From the NCBI GenBank assembly GCA_037953625.1, contig CM075654.1:24297501-24361500 (forward strand): DNA of 64,000 nt, in the 5' to 3' direction. Each line of letters begins with the position of its first letter. The first letter of the stretch is position 1. A program made the position numbers and the translations under genes. The stretch comes from Crotalaria pallida. Taxonomy: Eukaryota > Streptophyta > Magnoliopsida > Fabales > Fabaceae. This document shows positions 1 to 11,704 of the stretch, piece by piece. The notes beneath the pieces were generated by a model that did no database searches, was not told where the DNA came from, and saw only the letters and a program-made list of their open reading frames with translations.

Positions 1-1494
1 TGTTCTTCATGATTCCCAGAATACTCGAGTCATCCCTGCATTACTCGAGTGGTGTGCCTTAACATGTCCCCAGGTCTCACTCGATACTCGAGTATTAGAC
101 ACAATACTCGAGTGTTCTTGCTCAAATCACATTGTTTTACAAACGTTTTACTCGAGTACCCTGTCCAATACTCGAGTGTTTCTCAGCAGAATAGACTGAA
201 ATCTTAACTTTAACACACCATTTTCAGTTCTACTCATTCCTAGTCCAATCCAAGGATCAACAGTGTTCATATACCATATATTGAACATGTTACAACACTC
301 ATTTCATATCAAATTACAGGTTTGACAGAGAATCAATCCTTAATGCATAAAATACACAATTTGGCAACTTAACACCCCCAATTGCAAAATAAGCAACATA
401 CTCATGGAATAATGTTCATTTAAGCTTGCATGCATGATTTAGAACTTGCTCAACACAATTATAGAGCATGAATTGGTCTCCAAACCAAAGTTCCTATTCA
501 ATCTAAGCCCTTAGAGCCTCTTGGTGCCTCTCTAATGAAATTAATGGAATTTAAACTCTATCTAGTGTACAAAATTACTTCCCCTTACCTCTCAGACGTG
601 TATCAAGAGAGAACTCCAAAGAAAAAACCCTCCAACACCAGAAACCACTTTGAGCATCATATGCATGACAGTTTGAGTGCACCACCAAGATTGAATTGGT
701 TCACACATGAAACAGGGATACAAATTGGGGATTTTAGTTTTTCTAGACTCTATGCAACATAAACTAACTAGAGAAATCGAATTTGGAACTCAGAGACTCG
801 TGAGCTTACCAGAAATTGAAATCAAAGTAAGCTCCAGACTAGGACTTGACCAAGAACAGCTTCACTTCCAAGCCTTGATTCTTCCACCACACTCACTCAA
901 ACCTCACGATTTTAGTGTTTATACAAAGCTCGTGATGTGAGCTTTGTATTAGTGTATAGTTTGTAGCTCAATTCGACTCAGAGAAGAAGAATCGATGGAG
1001 ACGATTTAAGAACCCTAACTCACAAACTCAACAACAATTTGGCAAAATGGGTTGCTTAATCCGTCAACCATGGCTTAAATACTTGGCCAAAACCTTCATG
1101 CAGCTCGACACGAAGGCATTGAAGTGTTGAGGAAGACGATTTCGTGTCAACACACGAGAATCGTTGGTGGTGACTCACCAAACGCACTAACTCGTGCAAC
1201 TCTGTCCAGAATACTCGAGTATTCCAGAAAATACTCGAGTAGTTTGCCCAGTTTTTGAAAAATAATTATTTTATTTACTTTCCCTCCAAAATCTTTCCTA
1301 TATTTGCTTCTAGGTCCCAACCCAGGGACTAATATGCAAAAATACCTATTTCATGCATAAATATATTTATTAAAATAAATTCTAATAATATAAACACAGG
1401 TTTTAATCAAAGATTAAAAATAGAAATAATTAATTATAATAAACTTTATAATTAATATTTCATTAATCCAGGATTAAAATTTTGGGGTGTTACA
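1..1494 (-). repeat. 3' LTR (partial) of the gypsy element
   Basis: This is the same sequence as 7450-8943 at about 99% by eye. It contains four pairs of ACTCGAGT palindromes starting at 23/43, 86/106, 150/170 and 1213/1233, each exactly 20 bp apart. Open reading frames here (535-762, 707-940) are repeated in the other LTR and look incidental. Confidence 0.88.
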
Positions 1495-1530
1495 CTACTT
1501 CACCACTTAAAAGGAATTTCGTCCCCGAAA
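1495..1530 (-). other. Polypurine tract region and conserved pre-LTR motif
   Basis: On the minus strand this reads a purine-rich stretch (AAGTGGTGAAGTAG) directly before the 3' LTR, preceded by GAATTTCGGGGACGAAATTC. That inverted motif next to the LTR is typical of plant Ty3/gypsy chromovirus-type elements and marks plus-strand priming. Confidence 0.7.
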
Positions 1531-3870
1531 TTCACTCTTCAAAATTACACTTTCTCAAATTTAAATAAAGACTATCTTATTGTTTCTCAAAATATCTTTT
1601 AGGGAAAATTCTGCCCCACTTAAAAGAATTTTCTTATGTTCCTTTAAATTTCCCGTCTCAAAATGTTTTACTAAACATTTAAAAATAATACTTTTCTCGA
1701 ATAATACCTTTGTGTTTGAAAGCATGTCGCAATTTTTCCACAAAAAGAGTTTTCTTAAATTTCCTCGAAAATTATTTCATAATCAGTTCAAAGGAAAACC
1801 TTAGGCTAAACCTTTACGGATAACATACATATTTTAAAAAAAAACATTTCTGCATAAACTTTTTGAGGGAAAACTTTTCTGAAAAACACATTTCAACTAC
1901 ATATCTTAAATTTAAAACATTTTGCAATACATGTTTCAATGAAAAACTTTTCCCGCTGTGCACTCTGATCACTCACGCACGATCAACGAATCATTTATAT
2001 GACTTTATTCCTTAATAGTTACAAGCATTAGGGTGATCAGTCCTAATATTCAAACCATTAATAATAAAATCATTCCTTTCAGATATAACTTTTCGTAAGA
2101 AAAGTCATACGACCTATCTTTAAGTTAGATGAACTTAAAGATGGGTACTTGTCACCATCAGATATAGCTAGATAGCCAAGTGCTAGAGTTATTTTCGTTG
2201 GGGAGACCAATACTTGTCCTATCCCGGTGGTTATTAATCTCTCTAGTCTTGACTGATCTTTCTCTTTCTGTAGTGCCTGAAGATATTTATCACATCCAAC
2301 TGTGATAAGGGTTTTGATCACCGAGATTCAAACCAAAGATCTATTCGGGTTTTTCAAATTACGACACGATTTAACTAACGCAATCGGAGACATTGATTAC
2401 ATTAATTCCAATCAGAGAAAAGATAAACTCGGATTACTTATACATAGATCTTATTTGCATCCTAACAGGTTGAACACCCATCCAAACTTAACTCGCTTGA
2501 CGTCCATTCCCTTCTTTACTCTTAACCTTTGCTGAATTTGGCGAACTAAAACCTCAATCTCTTATAGCTGCAACCGAATGTCCTCATAGGTATATCACTA
2601 CTTAGTCCAGAGTGATACACCTCATACTTTACACATAGAATTGGGCAAATTCTTTACTTCTTATTAGCATACTCGATAATCCCCACGATCGAGGTTTCGT
2701 TAAATTGTCATTCTCCCATAATTAATTCACTTAACTACCTTTCCTCTTTTCTAATTGAATACTTCCTTTGCCCATTCCCCTCTTATACCAGGTTTGGACA
2801 TTCGTTCCACGAACTTCTTGTATCCTTCCATCGTTTTTATAAATTACATATACATTTTCCAATATCATGAAATTCCCTATTCGCTGATAATTGATAGATG
2901 GCTTAAGGTTCGGACATAATCCATTCTAAACTTCACATATATGAATCTCCCATCAAGGCTGTTATGAACATACTTCCTCAATCTTTTGAACTTGGTAAGG
3001 CCTCTTCTGCGACTAATACTTTCTCGTTTTATGTTTAGTAATCCAACCCCTTATATCCTCCTCATGCTTCTTGAGAATTCACCTCAGTTTCCCAAGACTC
3101 CTTTTCAAATGTTACTCAAGCTACGAATCAGTCCTTTATTTCAATATTTGTCCTATACGGTTCCCACAAATTCTTCGCTACACCACTTAACATAAAAGTA
3201 GCATAACCCTCTATTCATCCATCTCTTATTTCTCTCCAACTTCCTTACTTAGAATAGCCCTTTTAAAGTTCACACGATCCGCTCTTCAACTCAATGTTTG
3301 TCATTACCTTTAACTTTACTAGATAAGTAATGGAGCTTGAAATCAAAACTTTTAAACCCAATCATTGATGATAACTCCAATTCAATTTCTTCTTCTAATC
3401 GAATTAATTCCTTCATATTCCTTTGGTCTCTGAATTCCCAAGACAAAGAGCCCTAGAGACAAAACCTCCGGATCTTTTAGAGTGAACATAATTGTTGCAA
3501 GCTCCAAATCATACAACAAGAGCTCACCCTGAGTGTATTCGATCACTATAATGCATACACCCCCACCTTTCTTCCTTAAGACTACCCTCTTTCGAGTCCT
3601 TGCCTCGATACATGAGATAATTCTTTAATACTTTCGCATGGATCGAGTAAGAGCAACGTAGGAGAGGTTGTTAGCCTTCCCCTTCAATTACTGAAAATCC
3701 TTGTTGCATTCTGATTTCATATGAAAGGCTAATCTTTTCGGGTTACCTTGGTTACAGGTACTTGACTTAAGGGAGTATACTGATGGTCCTATACTAGCAC
3801 TTAATCAGCCCACTCCCAAAATCGCGTCTCAATACGATAAAGGTAGACAGATCAAATCGTTTCTAAAGAC
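1531..3870 (-). pseudogene. Decayed pol region with protease and possible RNase H scraps
   Basis: This 2.3-kb stretch lies where pol should be (normally over 3 kb). It has no long reading frame. On the minus strand around 3800-3845, fragments resembling the end of a gypsy protease (DLICLPL...AILG) can be read. Around 3490-3560 a short YDLELA-like string resembles the gypsy RNase H 'HDLELA' region. No reverse transcriptase YxDD box or integrase core was found. The RNase H reading is tentative. Confidence 0.4.
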
Positions 3871-4985
3871 TCATCCTAACACTTCCATACAACCGATAAG
3901 GCTTGCCTTAGAAACAACTACAGGAACGCTCGTAGGGGTTTCTACAAAAGCATAGAATACTTCAGATACAGTCAAGGTCAAACGATTCACACATTCATAA
4001 TAAACAAATGAGTGTGTAGCACCAAAACCAGACAACGCATTACAGAGCTGACCATTTAGCAAGTAATTACCTTGCACAAGATCGGAGGATTGGCTTGCTT
4101 CCACACCTCTAAGTGTGAAAACCCTTCCTTGAACCACGGGCTTGTCAGTTGTCCCTCTTGAATTGGTTTTGGCCGGTTCCTTGCAATCCTTCGCAAAGTG
4201 TCCCGGCTTCCCACAATTGAAGCAGTTGTTTGTTCCCCAACAAAAACGGCCATGATGACGACGCTTGCACTTGTCGCAGAAGGGAGCCTCGCTTCGGAAA
4301 TTACCTCCATCACTACTTCCAACTTTTCCTTTGCCTTTCCCTCGGCGATCATACGGACCCTTGCCTCGATTATTGGAACCTTTGTGCCTCTGAGGTCCAT
4401 AATTCTGACTATCTTTTCCCTCTGATGCTTGCAATTTTTCTGCCTTCTTGTCATCCTCGTACATCCTACACATGTCCACCAATGTAGGAAAACTTTGGAT
4501 CCTTTGATAACTGAAAATAGACTTCAATTTGGGCCTTAATCCTCCTTCAAACTTGAACACTTGCTTCTTTCATCCGGATTGTTCTGATAATAAGGAGAGT
4601 ACTTCATCAATTCCTCGAACTTGGCTGCGTACTCACCCACACTCATGTCTCCTTGCTTCAGCTGCAAGAACTCTACTTCCTTCTTTCTCCTCAGATCCTC
4701 AGGGAAGTATTTATTGAGGAACTTCTCCATAAATACATCCCAATTAACGTCCCTTCCTTCACAATGCAGGAGCTGGACCATATGGTTCCACCAGTTCTCA
4801 ACCTCATCTTCCAGCATGTAGACTGCATACGTCACCTTCTGAGCTTCCGTACAATCCAACGTTCTAAAGATTTTATCCATAGTATGAATCCACTTATTAG
4901 CCTCCTCAGGTTTAAATCCTCCTTCAAACTTAGGCGGATTACAACTCCTGAAATCAGCCAAACTCCTCGCCTCGGTACTACCCAT
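3871..4985 (-). pseudogene. gag: Ty3/gypsy gag (frameshifted) with protease start
   Basis: Two overlapping minus-strand frames form one gag. The frame at 4985-4536 (149 aa) carries the retrotransposon gag core (W..M..IF, TYAVYMLEDEVENWW, F.EKFLNKYFPEDLR). The frame at 4560-3871 (229 aa) continues with a basic, glycine-rich linker. It then has a first Cys cluster (CDKCKRRHHGRFC), a canonical zinc knuckle CFNCGKPGHFAKDC (CX2CX4HX4C), and a protease start reading GFGATHSF where the family has D-T/S-G-A-T-H-S-F. The frames do not join, so there is a frameshift near 4540-4560, and the protease catalytic Asp appears lost. The product would be a capsid-like RNA-binding protein. It starts about 360 bases after the primer site, as expected for gag. 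Confidence 0.85.
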
Positions 4986-5343
4986 ATTACACTGATGAGG
5001 CGGATTAAACGATTACGATGGTTGCTGAGATTGCCGTTGTTGCATAGCCTCCAGCACCGCAGTAATTCTCTCTAACATCGTGTTAGTGTGATTTCGGTTC
5101 CTAGTTGCCATACTAGACCTGCGCTATGGACTTATGGTCACATATGTTGAACTAAAGAAACATTCATCACACCACCTATACTAAGGCTATCACCAGATCC
5201 TCAAACAAAACATTCAATTGTATCTAGTGTTCCAAACAAGCAAGATACTAGCATTCAAAACAATAAATATGCCCCGTGGATACCTGCTTGATGTTGCTGA
5301 CTACCTTTCTGGACTACTTCAACTACTACAGGATCTGACTTTT

Positions 5344-5355
5344 GCTCTGATACCA
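5344..5355 (-). other. Primer binding site (initiator tRNA-Met)
   Basis: The minus strand reads TGGTATCAGAGC, the standard complement of the 3' end of plant initiator tRNA-Met. It starts 5 nt inside the 5' LTR boundary at 5361 and fixes the element's direction. Confidence 0.9.
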
Positions 5356-6084
5356 CTAAGTGTGACACCCTCAAGATAAGTCAAGCAATTAATACAATAA
5401 TTGTACTATTACTTGTAATAGTTATGGACTTGTTTGTATTTAGAAAATATGGAAAATATAATTCCTCTTCTAAAGCGGGTGCACAAACCAAAACGTGAAA
5501 TTCTTGGAGAAGAAAATCTATATCATTTTAAACAATTGTGTTGAATTCGGCATTCTCTAAAACCTTTTAACAAGCTGGATAGCATCCATATTTTGAAATC
5601 ATATTTATATGATAGAAAGTAAGTGATGCCATCTTTTTTCTCGTTTTATAAAACTGATACCATTTAATTCTTTTGTAGCAGAACTCTTTTAATTAGGTTA
5701 AATCAGAGTAAGCGGAAATAATAGGACTATGCACAGTAGTAATATAAACATAAGATTTATATATATATATATATATATATAAGTCATGAAATACATAGTC
5801 CAAGGTCGTGTCTCCAAGAACCAGTACAAGTCCATAAACAAAGATCTATGTCAGAAGTAAACCATGACTCTGGAGTCCTCATAAGTATAACCACAGTATG
5901 TACATCTCAAAATATAAACCCCAGAACTGGTCACATAGATCAGATAGCAGTAGTCGTAGTAGTAGTAGAAATATCCAGGTAGCAGCAGTAGTCATCATCC
6001 AACATCACAGTAGTAGCATCATCTCCTCCACGGCATCCATCACATCGGGTTCTCCAATCCTCATCATCTACCATATGCACATAC

Positions 6085-6549
6085 CTAGGGATAATCATCT
6101 CTCCACTGACTCCCGATAGATTGCACGACAGGCTTGCCTCCGCTCTCATCCTCCGCAAGGTCTTCCTCGATCTCATCCGATGGAGTATGTACCCTACCAC
6201 TGGGTACGGGGTCAGGTGTTGATGAGACCCTACTGGGACTCCTCGGATAAAATAGTGGAGTTTCCTCGCGGACAACTCTAAAAGGGTGTGAGCGGGTAGG
6301 TCGAAAGGGAAAACTGTGATATGAGCAAGCTGGTCGTGTGGGAGGTAATCCATGGTAAGTGTAAAAGAGTGGTATGTGCATAGTGTACATAATGGGGATC
6401 CTAAGTCTACGAGGATGAAACCGGATCAGCGGGTTGGGATGGTAGAAGGTCACCTCTACTGCCCCCTCAAACACCGCTCGGTGATCCTCGTAGATCCATA
6501 TGCCACTAAAAAGTGGCCGGATCTTGATGCAAGCGATGTGACGTGACAT
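6085..6549 (-). CDS. LTR-encoded conserved ORF (unknown function)
   Basis: This reading frame of about 154 aa lies inside the LTR on the element's sense strand. It begins MSRHIACIK at 6549, just after an acceptor-like TATGCCCTTGTAG/GTGATG. Its core reads SGIWIYEDH, then FEGAVEVT.YHPNPL, PRR, YTMH, FYTY, and a Pro/Ser/Arg-rich then acidic tail (EIEEDLAEDE). The same protein core occurs in the LTR at 13437-13940. In a hand alignment of 59 codons (6507-6331 against 13904-13728), 40 residues are identical. Nucleotide differences fall 16/7/31 at codon positions 1/2/3, which indicates protein-level constraint. I recognise no domain. It could be a 5'-leader exon or a relic of a captured gene. Confidence 0.55.
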   Translation of the reverse strand: MSRHIACIKIRPLFSGIWIYEDHRAVFEGAVEVTFYHPNPLIRFHPRRLRIPIMYTMHIPLFYTYHGLPPTRPACSYHSFPFRPTRSHPFRVVREETPLFYPRSPSRVSSTPDPVPSGRVHTPSDEIEEDLAEDESGGKPVVQSIGSQWRDDYP

Positions 6550-6849
6550 CACCTACAAGGGCATAGGGGTAAGCAATTCTACACACATAATCAACAGAGT
6601 ATAAATATGTACAATATGAATATGTAGATATGCAACAATGAAAAACAATCACATTTAGCACTTAGCAGTTATTAAATGCAAATACGATGCTCATACTTGT
6701 TTCATTTATCACACTTGACTTAAATGAGTGGCATGATGCATGAATTTAGCTCTCAAGCCTATCTCCATCATTCTATGTCACTCTCTGACGTCCATCCCTA
6801 ACAACCCAGCACTCACCAGTGCATTGTATTCCTAGGTATACAACATTTC

Positions 6850-7200
6850 GTACATTCACCAAGAATGTACACGACAAGCTTAGAATCCATGCCACCCGAG
6901 CATAGTTATAACGTGCCACCCGAGCATCGTCCCATCATCCAAACGGTCCGTCAACCAAACGGTATAACCATATCGGCATCCACTAAGCCGACCACATCAT
7001 CAACGTGTCATCAAGCAAGCGTATTGGCACTCCCAGAGGCCCTCCACATGTTTACCAAAAACATGATATACGACCTACCATCCAAACTCCAAAATGAATG
7101 CATCATATTTACGCTTAAAGGAAATTGATTATTATATCACATGCCACCTAGGCACCTTCCGTCATCCAAACGAACCGTCATCCAAACGGTGTACTTGTAT
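6850..7200. repeat. Short-dyad region of the 5' LTR
   Basis: This contains a perfect dyad with arms GTACATTC/GAATGTAC at about 6851-6871, repeated units GCCACCCGAGCAT (around 6891 and 6915), and repeated CCAAACGGT/CCGT units (6939, 6955, and again near 7170-7195). It sits at the same place relative to the ORF as the much cleaner dyad array at 14124-14347 in the related solo LTR. Confidence 0.6.
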
Positions 7201-7303
7201 TAATCAATTTCTTTTAAGTTCAGATCCCTTGGATTATGGTTATGAAATCTTTAACCAATTTAGTCAGAATTGAACATGGTGTTTCTCACGGTTTGAGTAA
7301 ATT

Positions 7304-7626
7304 ACTCGAGTATAATTCAGCATACTCTAGTGTTCTTCAACTTTTCCAGATTACTCGAGTGTTCTTCAGGATACTCGAGTGTTCATGACCTTCTGGGAAT
7401 TTGGGTTTCAAATTCATTAAAATACTCGAGTAGTTCAGGGGTACTCGAGTGTTCTTCATGATTCCCAGAATACTCGAGTCATCCCTGCATTACTCGAGTG
7501 GTGTGCCTTAACATGTCCCCAGATCTCACTCGATACTCGAGTATTAGACACAATACTCGAGTGTTCTTGCTCAAATCACATTGTTTTACAAACGTTTTAC
7601 TCGAGTACCCTGTCCAATACTCGAGT
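7304..7626. repeat. Cluster of ACTCGAGT palindrome pairs
   Basis: ACTCGAGT starts at 7304, 7324 (variant ACTCTAGT), 7353, 7373, 7424, 7443, 7472, 7492, 7535, 7555, 7599 and 7619. They form six pairs: five are exactly 20 bp apart and one is 19. An 8-mer is expected about once in 64 kb by chance. Confidence 0.9.
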
Positions 7627-9095
7627 GTTTCTCAGCAGAATAGACTGAAATCTTAACTTTAACACACCATTTTCAGTTCTACTCATTCCTAGTCCAATCC
7701 AAGGATCAACAGTGTTCATATACCATATATTGAACATGTTACAACACTCATTTCATATCAAATTACAGGTTTGACAGAGAATCAATCCTTAATGCATAAA
7801 ATACACAATTTGGCAACTTAACACCCCCAATTGCAAAATAAGCAACATACTCATGGAATAATGTTCATTTAAGCTTGCATGCATGATTTAGAACTTGCTC
7901 AACACAATTATAGAGCATGAATTGGTCTCCAAACCAAAGTTCCTATTCAATCTAAGCCCTTAGAGCCTCTTGGTGGCTCTCTAATGAAATTAATGGAATT
8001 TAAACTCTATCTAGTGTACAAAATTACTTCCCCTTACCTCTCAGACGTGTATCAAGAGAGAACTCCAAAGAAAAAGCCCTCCAACACCAGAAACCACTTT
8101 GAGCATCATATGCATGACAGTTTGAGTGCACCACCAAGATTGAATTGGTTCACACATGAAACAGGGATACAAATTGGGGATTTTAGTTTTTCTAGACTCT
8201 ATGCAACATAAACTAACTAGAGAAATCGAATTTGGAACTCAAAGACTCGTGAGCTTACCAGAAATTGAAATCAAAGTAAGCTCCAGACTAGGACTTGACC
8301 AAGAACAGCTTCACTTCCAAGCCTTGATTCTTCCACCACACTCACTCAAACCTCACTATTTTAGTGTTTATACAAAGCTCGTGATGTGAGCTTTGTATTA
8401 GTGTATAGTTTGTAGCTCAATTCGACTCAGAGAAGAAGAAACGATGGAGACGATTTAAGAACCCTAACTCACAAACTCAACAACAATTTGGCAAAATGGG
8501 TTGCTTAATCCGTCAACCACGGCTTAAATACTTGGCCAAAACCTTCATGCAGCTCGACACGAAGGCATTGAAGTGTTGAGGAAGACGATTTCGTGTCAAC
8601 ACACGAGAATCATTGGTGGTGACTCACCAAACGCACTAACTCGTGCAACTCTATCCAGAATACTCGAGTATTCCAGAAAATACTCGAGTAGTTTGCCCAG
8701 TTTTTGAAAAATAATTATTTTATTTACTTTCCCTCCAAAATCTTTCCTATATTTGCTTCTAGGTCCCAACCCAGGGACTAATATGAAAAAATACCTATTT
8801 CATGCATAAATATATTAATTAAAATAAATTCTAATAATATAAACACAAGTTTTAATCAAAGATTAAAAATAGAAATAATTAATTATAATAAACTTTATAA
8901 CTAATATTTCATTAATCCAGGATTAAAATTTTGGGGTGTTACATGATTCTTCAATCTTGAACATGGATGACACTTGTGAGCTTGAACTTGAGTCGGTTCG
9001 TTATCATCAAAACATCATCTTGAATCAAACTTGAAGTCCATAAGAGAGTTTGAAGCATGTCTTCCACACTAGCTTGACTTCCAACAGCTTTCCCC

Positions 9096-9986
9096 ATGCC
9101 TGAAAATCTTAAAGCTCCAGCCAATGTAGATCCGTATTTTGGGAACTCAGATCCATAGGAACATATTGACAGTTTTCTGGTTGCAATGTCGTGTCAAGGG
9201 GCTAAGGATGCATACAAGTGTCGCACCTTCCCCCTAACTCTGAAAAAAGCGGCTTTGCGTTGGTATTCCAAATTGGAGCCGGATTCAGTAACAAGATGGA
9301 AGGATTTGGCTGCCAAGTTCCTGGGTCATTTCACGACAAGTAAGGCGCAGCCAAAGTTCGAACATCACTTATCTCAAATTAAGCAGGAAAAAGGGGAGTC
9401 ATTGAGAAATTTCCTCACACGTTTGAATACAGAGTACCTTTCAATTAGTGACATAGAGGCCTTAGTAGCCCTGCATCTCTTAATGCACGCTTTAAGACCA
9501 GGGGATTTCACAGACCACTTGGTGATGCATAAAATCAAAACCATGGATGAAGTCATGGAAAGAGCTGAAAAATATATCAACTTGGAGGAATATCAGAAAG
9601 CATAGGATAATTTTGCTGCTGAAGCTTCTAGGAAAAAGAAAGATGCCTTTTTTCAACAAGGGATCCGGGAAAGGTCAGCGAGAAGGAGAGGGAAATAACA
9701 GACATGATTCGGGGGCTAAAAAGCCCGAAGATAAATATGACCATTATACTCCTTTAAACGCTTCTAGATCGCAAATCCTTCGTGAGATTATGAATGCAGA
9801 ATTGATGAAAGTGGATTGACCACCATTAAGGAGACCTCCGACAAAGGAAAATCAACATAAAAGGTGTAGTTGGCATGGCAACTATGGACACACTGATGAT
9901 GAATGTGTTCAACTCAAGGATGCTGTGGAAACCCTGGTAAGAAGAGGAAGATTGAACCGTTACACTCGATCCTTCAGAGGAGGTCC
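9096..9986 (+). pseudogene. gag: Tat-type Ty3/gypsy gag remnant, left part
   Basis: The frame from 9096 has a TAG at 9156. It is open from 9186 to 9605 (KCRTFPLTLKKAALRWYSKL, then F..RLNTEYLSISDIEAL, LRPGDFTDHL, INLEEYQ), then continues shifted at 9613-9830 (KYDHYTPLNASRSQILREIM) and on to a CSWHGNYGHTDDECVQLKD zinc-like motif. Each block matches the gag of the complete Tat element at 27352-30117, in order. Several stops and a shift make it dead. It is cut on the left by the gypsy element ending at 8943 and on the right by the solo LTR at 9987. Confidence 0.85.
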
Positions 9987-11504
9987 TATTGGAAAACTAC
10001 ACTCGGTAGGTGAAATAACTAGGAACACTAGGATAACACCTAGAAGGGGGGGTTGAATAGGTGTTATAGAAACTTTGAAAGATTTTCGCAAGAAACAAAT
10101 CTAAACGATTAAAACCAATGAAAATCAATCAATTAACAAATATTATATGAGAGATTAAGCGGAAACAATCAACACCAATATTCTTATTGATTCACCTAGG
10201 TTATGAAAATGATTTTCCCTTTATCAATTTTTCACAATAAAGATTCAATTCAATCAAATATAGAAAAATCACTTTTTCTAGGTTTTCAATCAAGAACACA
10301 ATTAATAACAAGAATTGTAAAGAGTAGAGAGTTTAGAGATACGACACAGTGATTTATCCTGGTTCACTTTCATCCACTTGAAAGCTACTCCAGTCCCCTC
10401 TTCAACCAAGAGAGATTCTTCACTATGAGGAATTAGAGTTTCTCAAATTACAAGTAAATGCCTCACAAGACTTCCTTCTTGCTAGCCTACAAGAGATACC
10501 ACACCCTTGCCTTGTAACCCTATTGATATCTAATCTAACCTCTACTTGCTTGTTGATAACCCCACAACAAGTCTTCTTTGCTTGCTTCACTCACAAGACT
10601 TCCAAGTACTTTGAGATTCTTCAAAGTGCCTTCCAAATGCTTGATGAAATGCTTCTTCAAGACTTTCAACTAAACTTGCTTGATTCACAAAATCAAGGCT
10701 TCCTTTGTTGTAGAATGTTTGCCTCTTGCAATGATTACAACTAAATAGAAAACAAAAACAATCCTATGAATCTCTTTCAAAAGCTATGAAATATCAACAT
10801 GAGAGATTCAAGGTTCTTGATCAAAGAATATAAAAATGAGAGCTTTGATCTTGAGAGAGTGAGAGAGAATAGTGTGGCTTTGATTCTTTGTAAAATTGTG
10901 TATCAAAATGATTCTAGTTGATAGAAATGATTAGGAAAAGGTTTATATAGAATACCCAAAAGTTGGAGCACTTAGAATGGCTTTTGAGAAGTGAAAAACG
11001 TATTTAAAAAACCATATCTGATCAAGTTACTCGAGTGAAAAAGGTTTTACTCGAGTAAAAGTTCAGATAATCGATTATCAAAAGTTTGTTAATAGATTAT
11101 CAGTTCAAAATACACTGTTAATCAATTATCAAAATCTGTTAATCGATTATTAACATTAAAAATCACTTAAAACTTGCTTTCTCAAAAACTAAACCTTTTC
11201 TTTCAAACCTTTAAGCCACCTATTGATTTTAGGCAAAGTGAATACTCAAAATATGATATAATCATGCAATCAAAAGAGATTCACTACCCTCTAATAAATT
11301 CTACCCAAACTCATAAACTAAAAGACTTGTGAGGCAAAAGATAAAACAATAAAACATAAACTACCAAACTAAGTCTTCATGAATTGGTTCTCTCTTCATA
11401 AATTGATGTTTGTTGTTGCTTGTTGAGCTTGAACTTGATCAACACACTTGTAACTTGTTCAAAACCTTTTGGCATTTATCAAAACATTCTTCATGGATCT
11501 TACA
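9987..11504 (-). mobile_element. Solo LTR, SIRE/Maximus-like Ty1/copia
   Basis: This 1518-bp LTR inserted into the gag remnant. A perfect 5-bp target duplication GGTCC lies at 9982-9986 and 11505-11509. It shares long blocks with the solo LTR at 35157-36742 (GGGGGGTTGAATAGG near the left end, TTTATCCTGGTTCACTTTCATCC, and the right end CTTACA). In its own orientation it runs TGTAAG...CCAATA. Palindromes ACTCGAGT at 11029 and 11049, AATCGATT at 11069 and 11141, and decayed AATAGATT/AATCAATT at 11091/11120 keep 20-22 bp spacing. Confidence 0.88.
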
Positions 11505-11509
11505 GGTCC

Positions 11510-11704
11510 TAGTGAGTGTACCCCCATAAGAAGGGTCAGGAGTCCAGTCAGGAGGAGAACAAGGAGTCCGCCTAGGAGGAGATCCCGAACGCCCCCAAGG
11601 AGGAGCAGAACTCCTAGACGTGCTCCAACCAGGAATTCTCCAGTAAAAAGGGAAGACACTGGTAAAGTTAACAATGTGAGGTATGCGTTAAGTCAGTGCC
11701 AGTG
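11510..11704 (+). pseudogene. gag: Tat-type gag remnant, right part (Arg/Ser-Pro rich)
   Basis: Directly after the solo LTR and its target duplication, the gag frame resumes as an RS/RP-rich tail (PIRRVRSPVRRRTRSPPRR). This matches in position and style the KRSRRKSPSPP region of the complete Tat gag. The frame is the one expected if the LTR and one GGTCC copy are ignored. It ends near 11704, where unrelated repeat sequence begins. Confidence 0.75.

Larger units (their letters stand above)
1..8943 (-). mobile_element. Tekay-like Ty3/gypsy LTR retrotransposon, non-autonomous, cut by window edge
   Basis: The element runs on the minus strand. Its 5' LTR lies at 5361-8943, its internal region at 1495-5360, and its 3' LTR continues off the left edge from 1494. 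The two LTR stretches match at a constant offset of 7449 bp. By eye I count about 13 differences in the 1494 shared bases (about 0.9%), so the insertion is young. The LTR ends form TGTAACACCC...GGGTGTCACA in element orientation. An initiator-Met tRNA primer site and a purine-rich tract flank the internal region. The internal region is only 3.87 kb and holds a broken gag and scraps of protease. Reverse transcriptase and integrase are not recognisable, so this copy must have moved with enzymes from another element. The bases after the LTR are TGATT; the matching target copy is outside the window. Confidence 0.88.
5361..8943 (-). repeat. 5' LTR, 3.58 kb, with palindrome pairs and an internal ORF
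   Basis: Element order (right to left) is: ACTCGAGT pair at 8662/8682, a cluster of pairs between 7304 and 7626, a region of short dyads around 6850-7200, a splice-acceptor-like site and reading frame at about 6555-6085, and a (TA)n run at 5759-5782 near the LTR end. The solo LTR at 12819-16363 has the same order, so the two are related families. The LTR is unusually long. Confidence 0.87.

Noticed and set aside
535..940. Reading frames of 75 and 77 aa, repeated at 7984-8389
   Set aside because: They recur only because they lie in the two LTRs. Differences between the copies show no codon pattern and no protein family is recognisable.
5758..5782. (TA)n runs here, at 13191-13222 and 43509-43533 as functional sites
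   Set aside because: Simple microsatellites; the first two are shared only because the LTRs are related.
5940..6353. 137-aa minus frame in the LTR overlapping the conserved ORF
   Set aside because: It is in a different frame from the one conserved in the second LTR, so it is a shadow.
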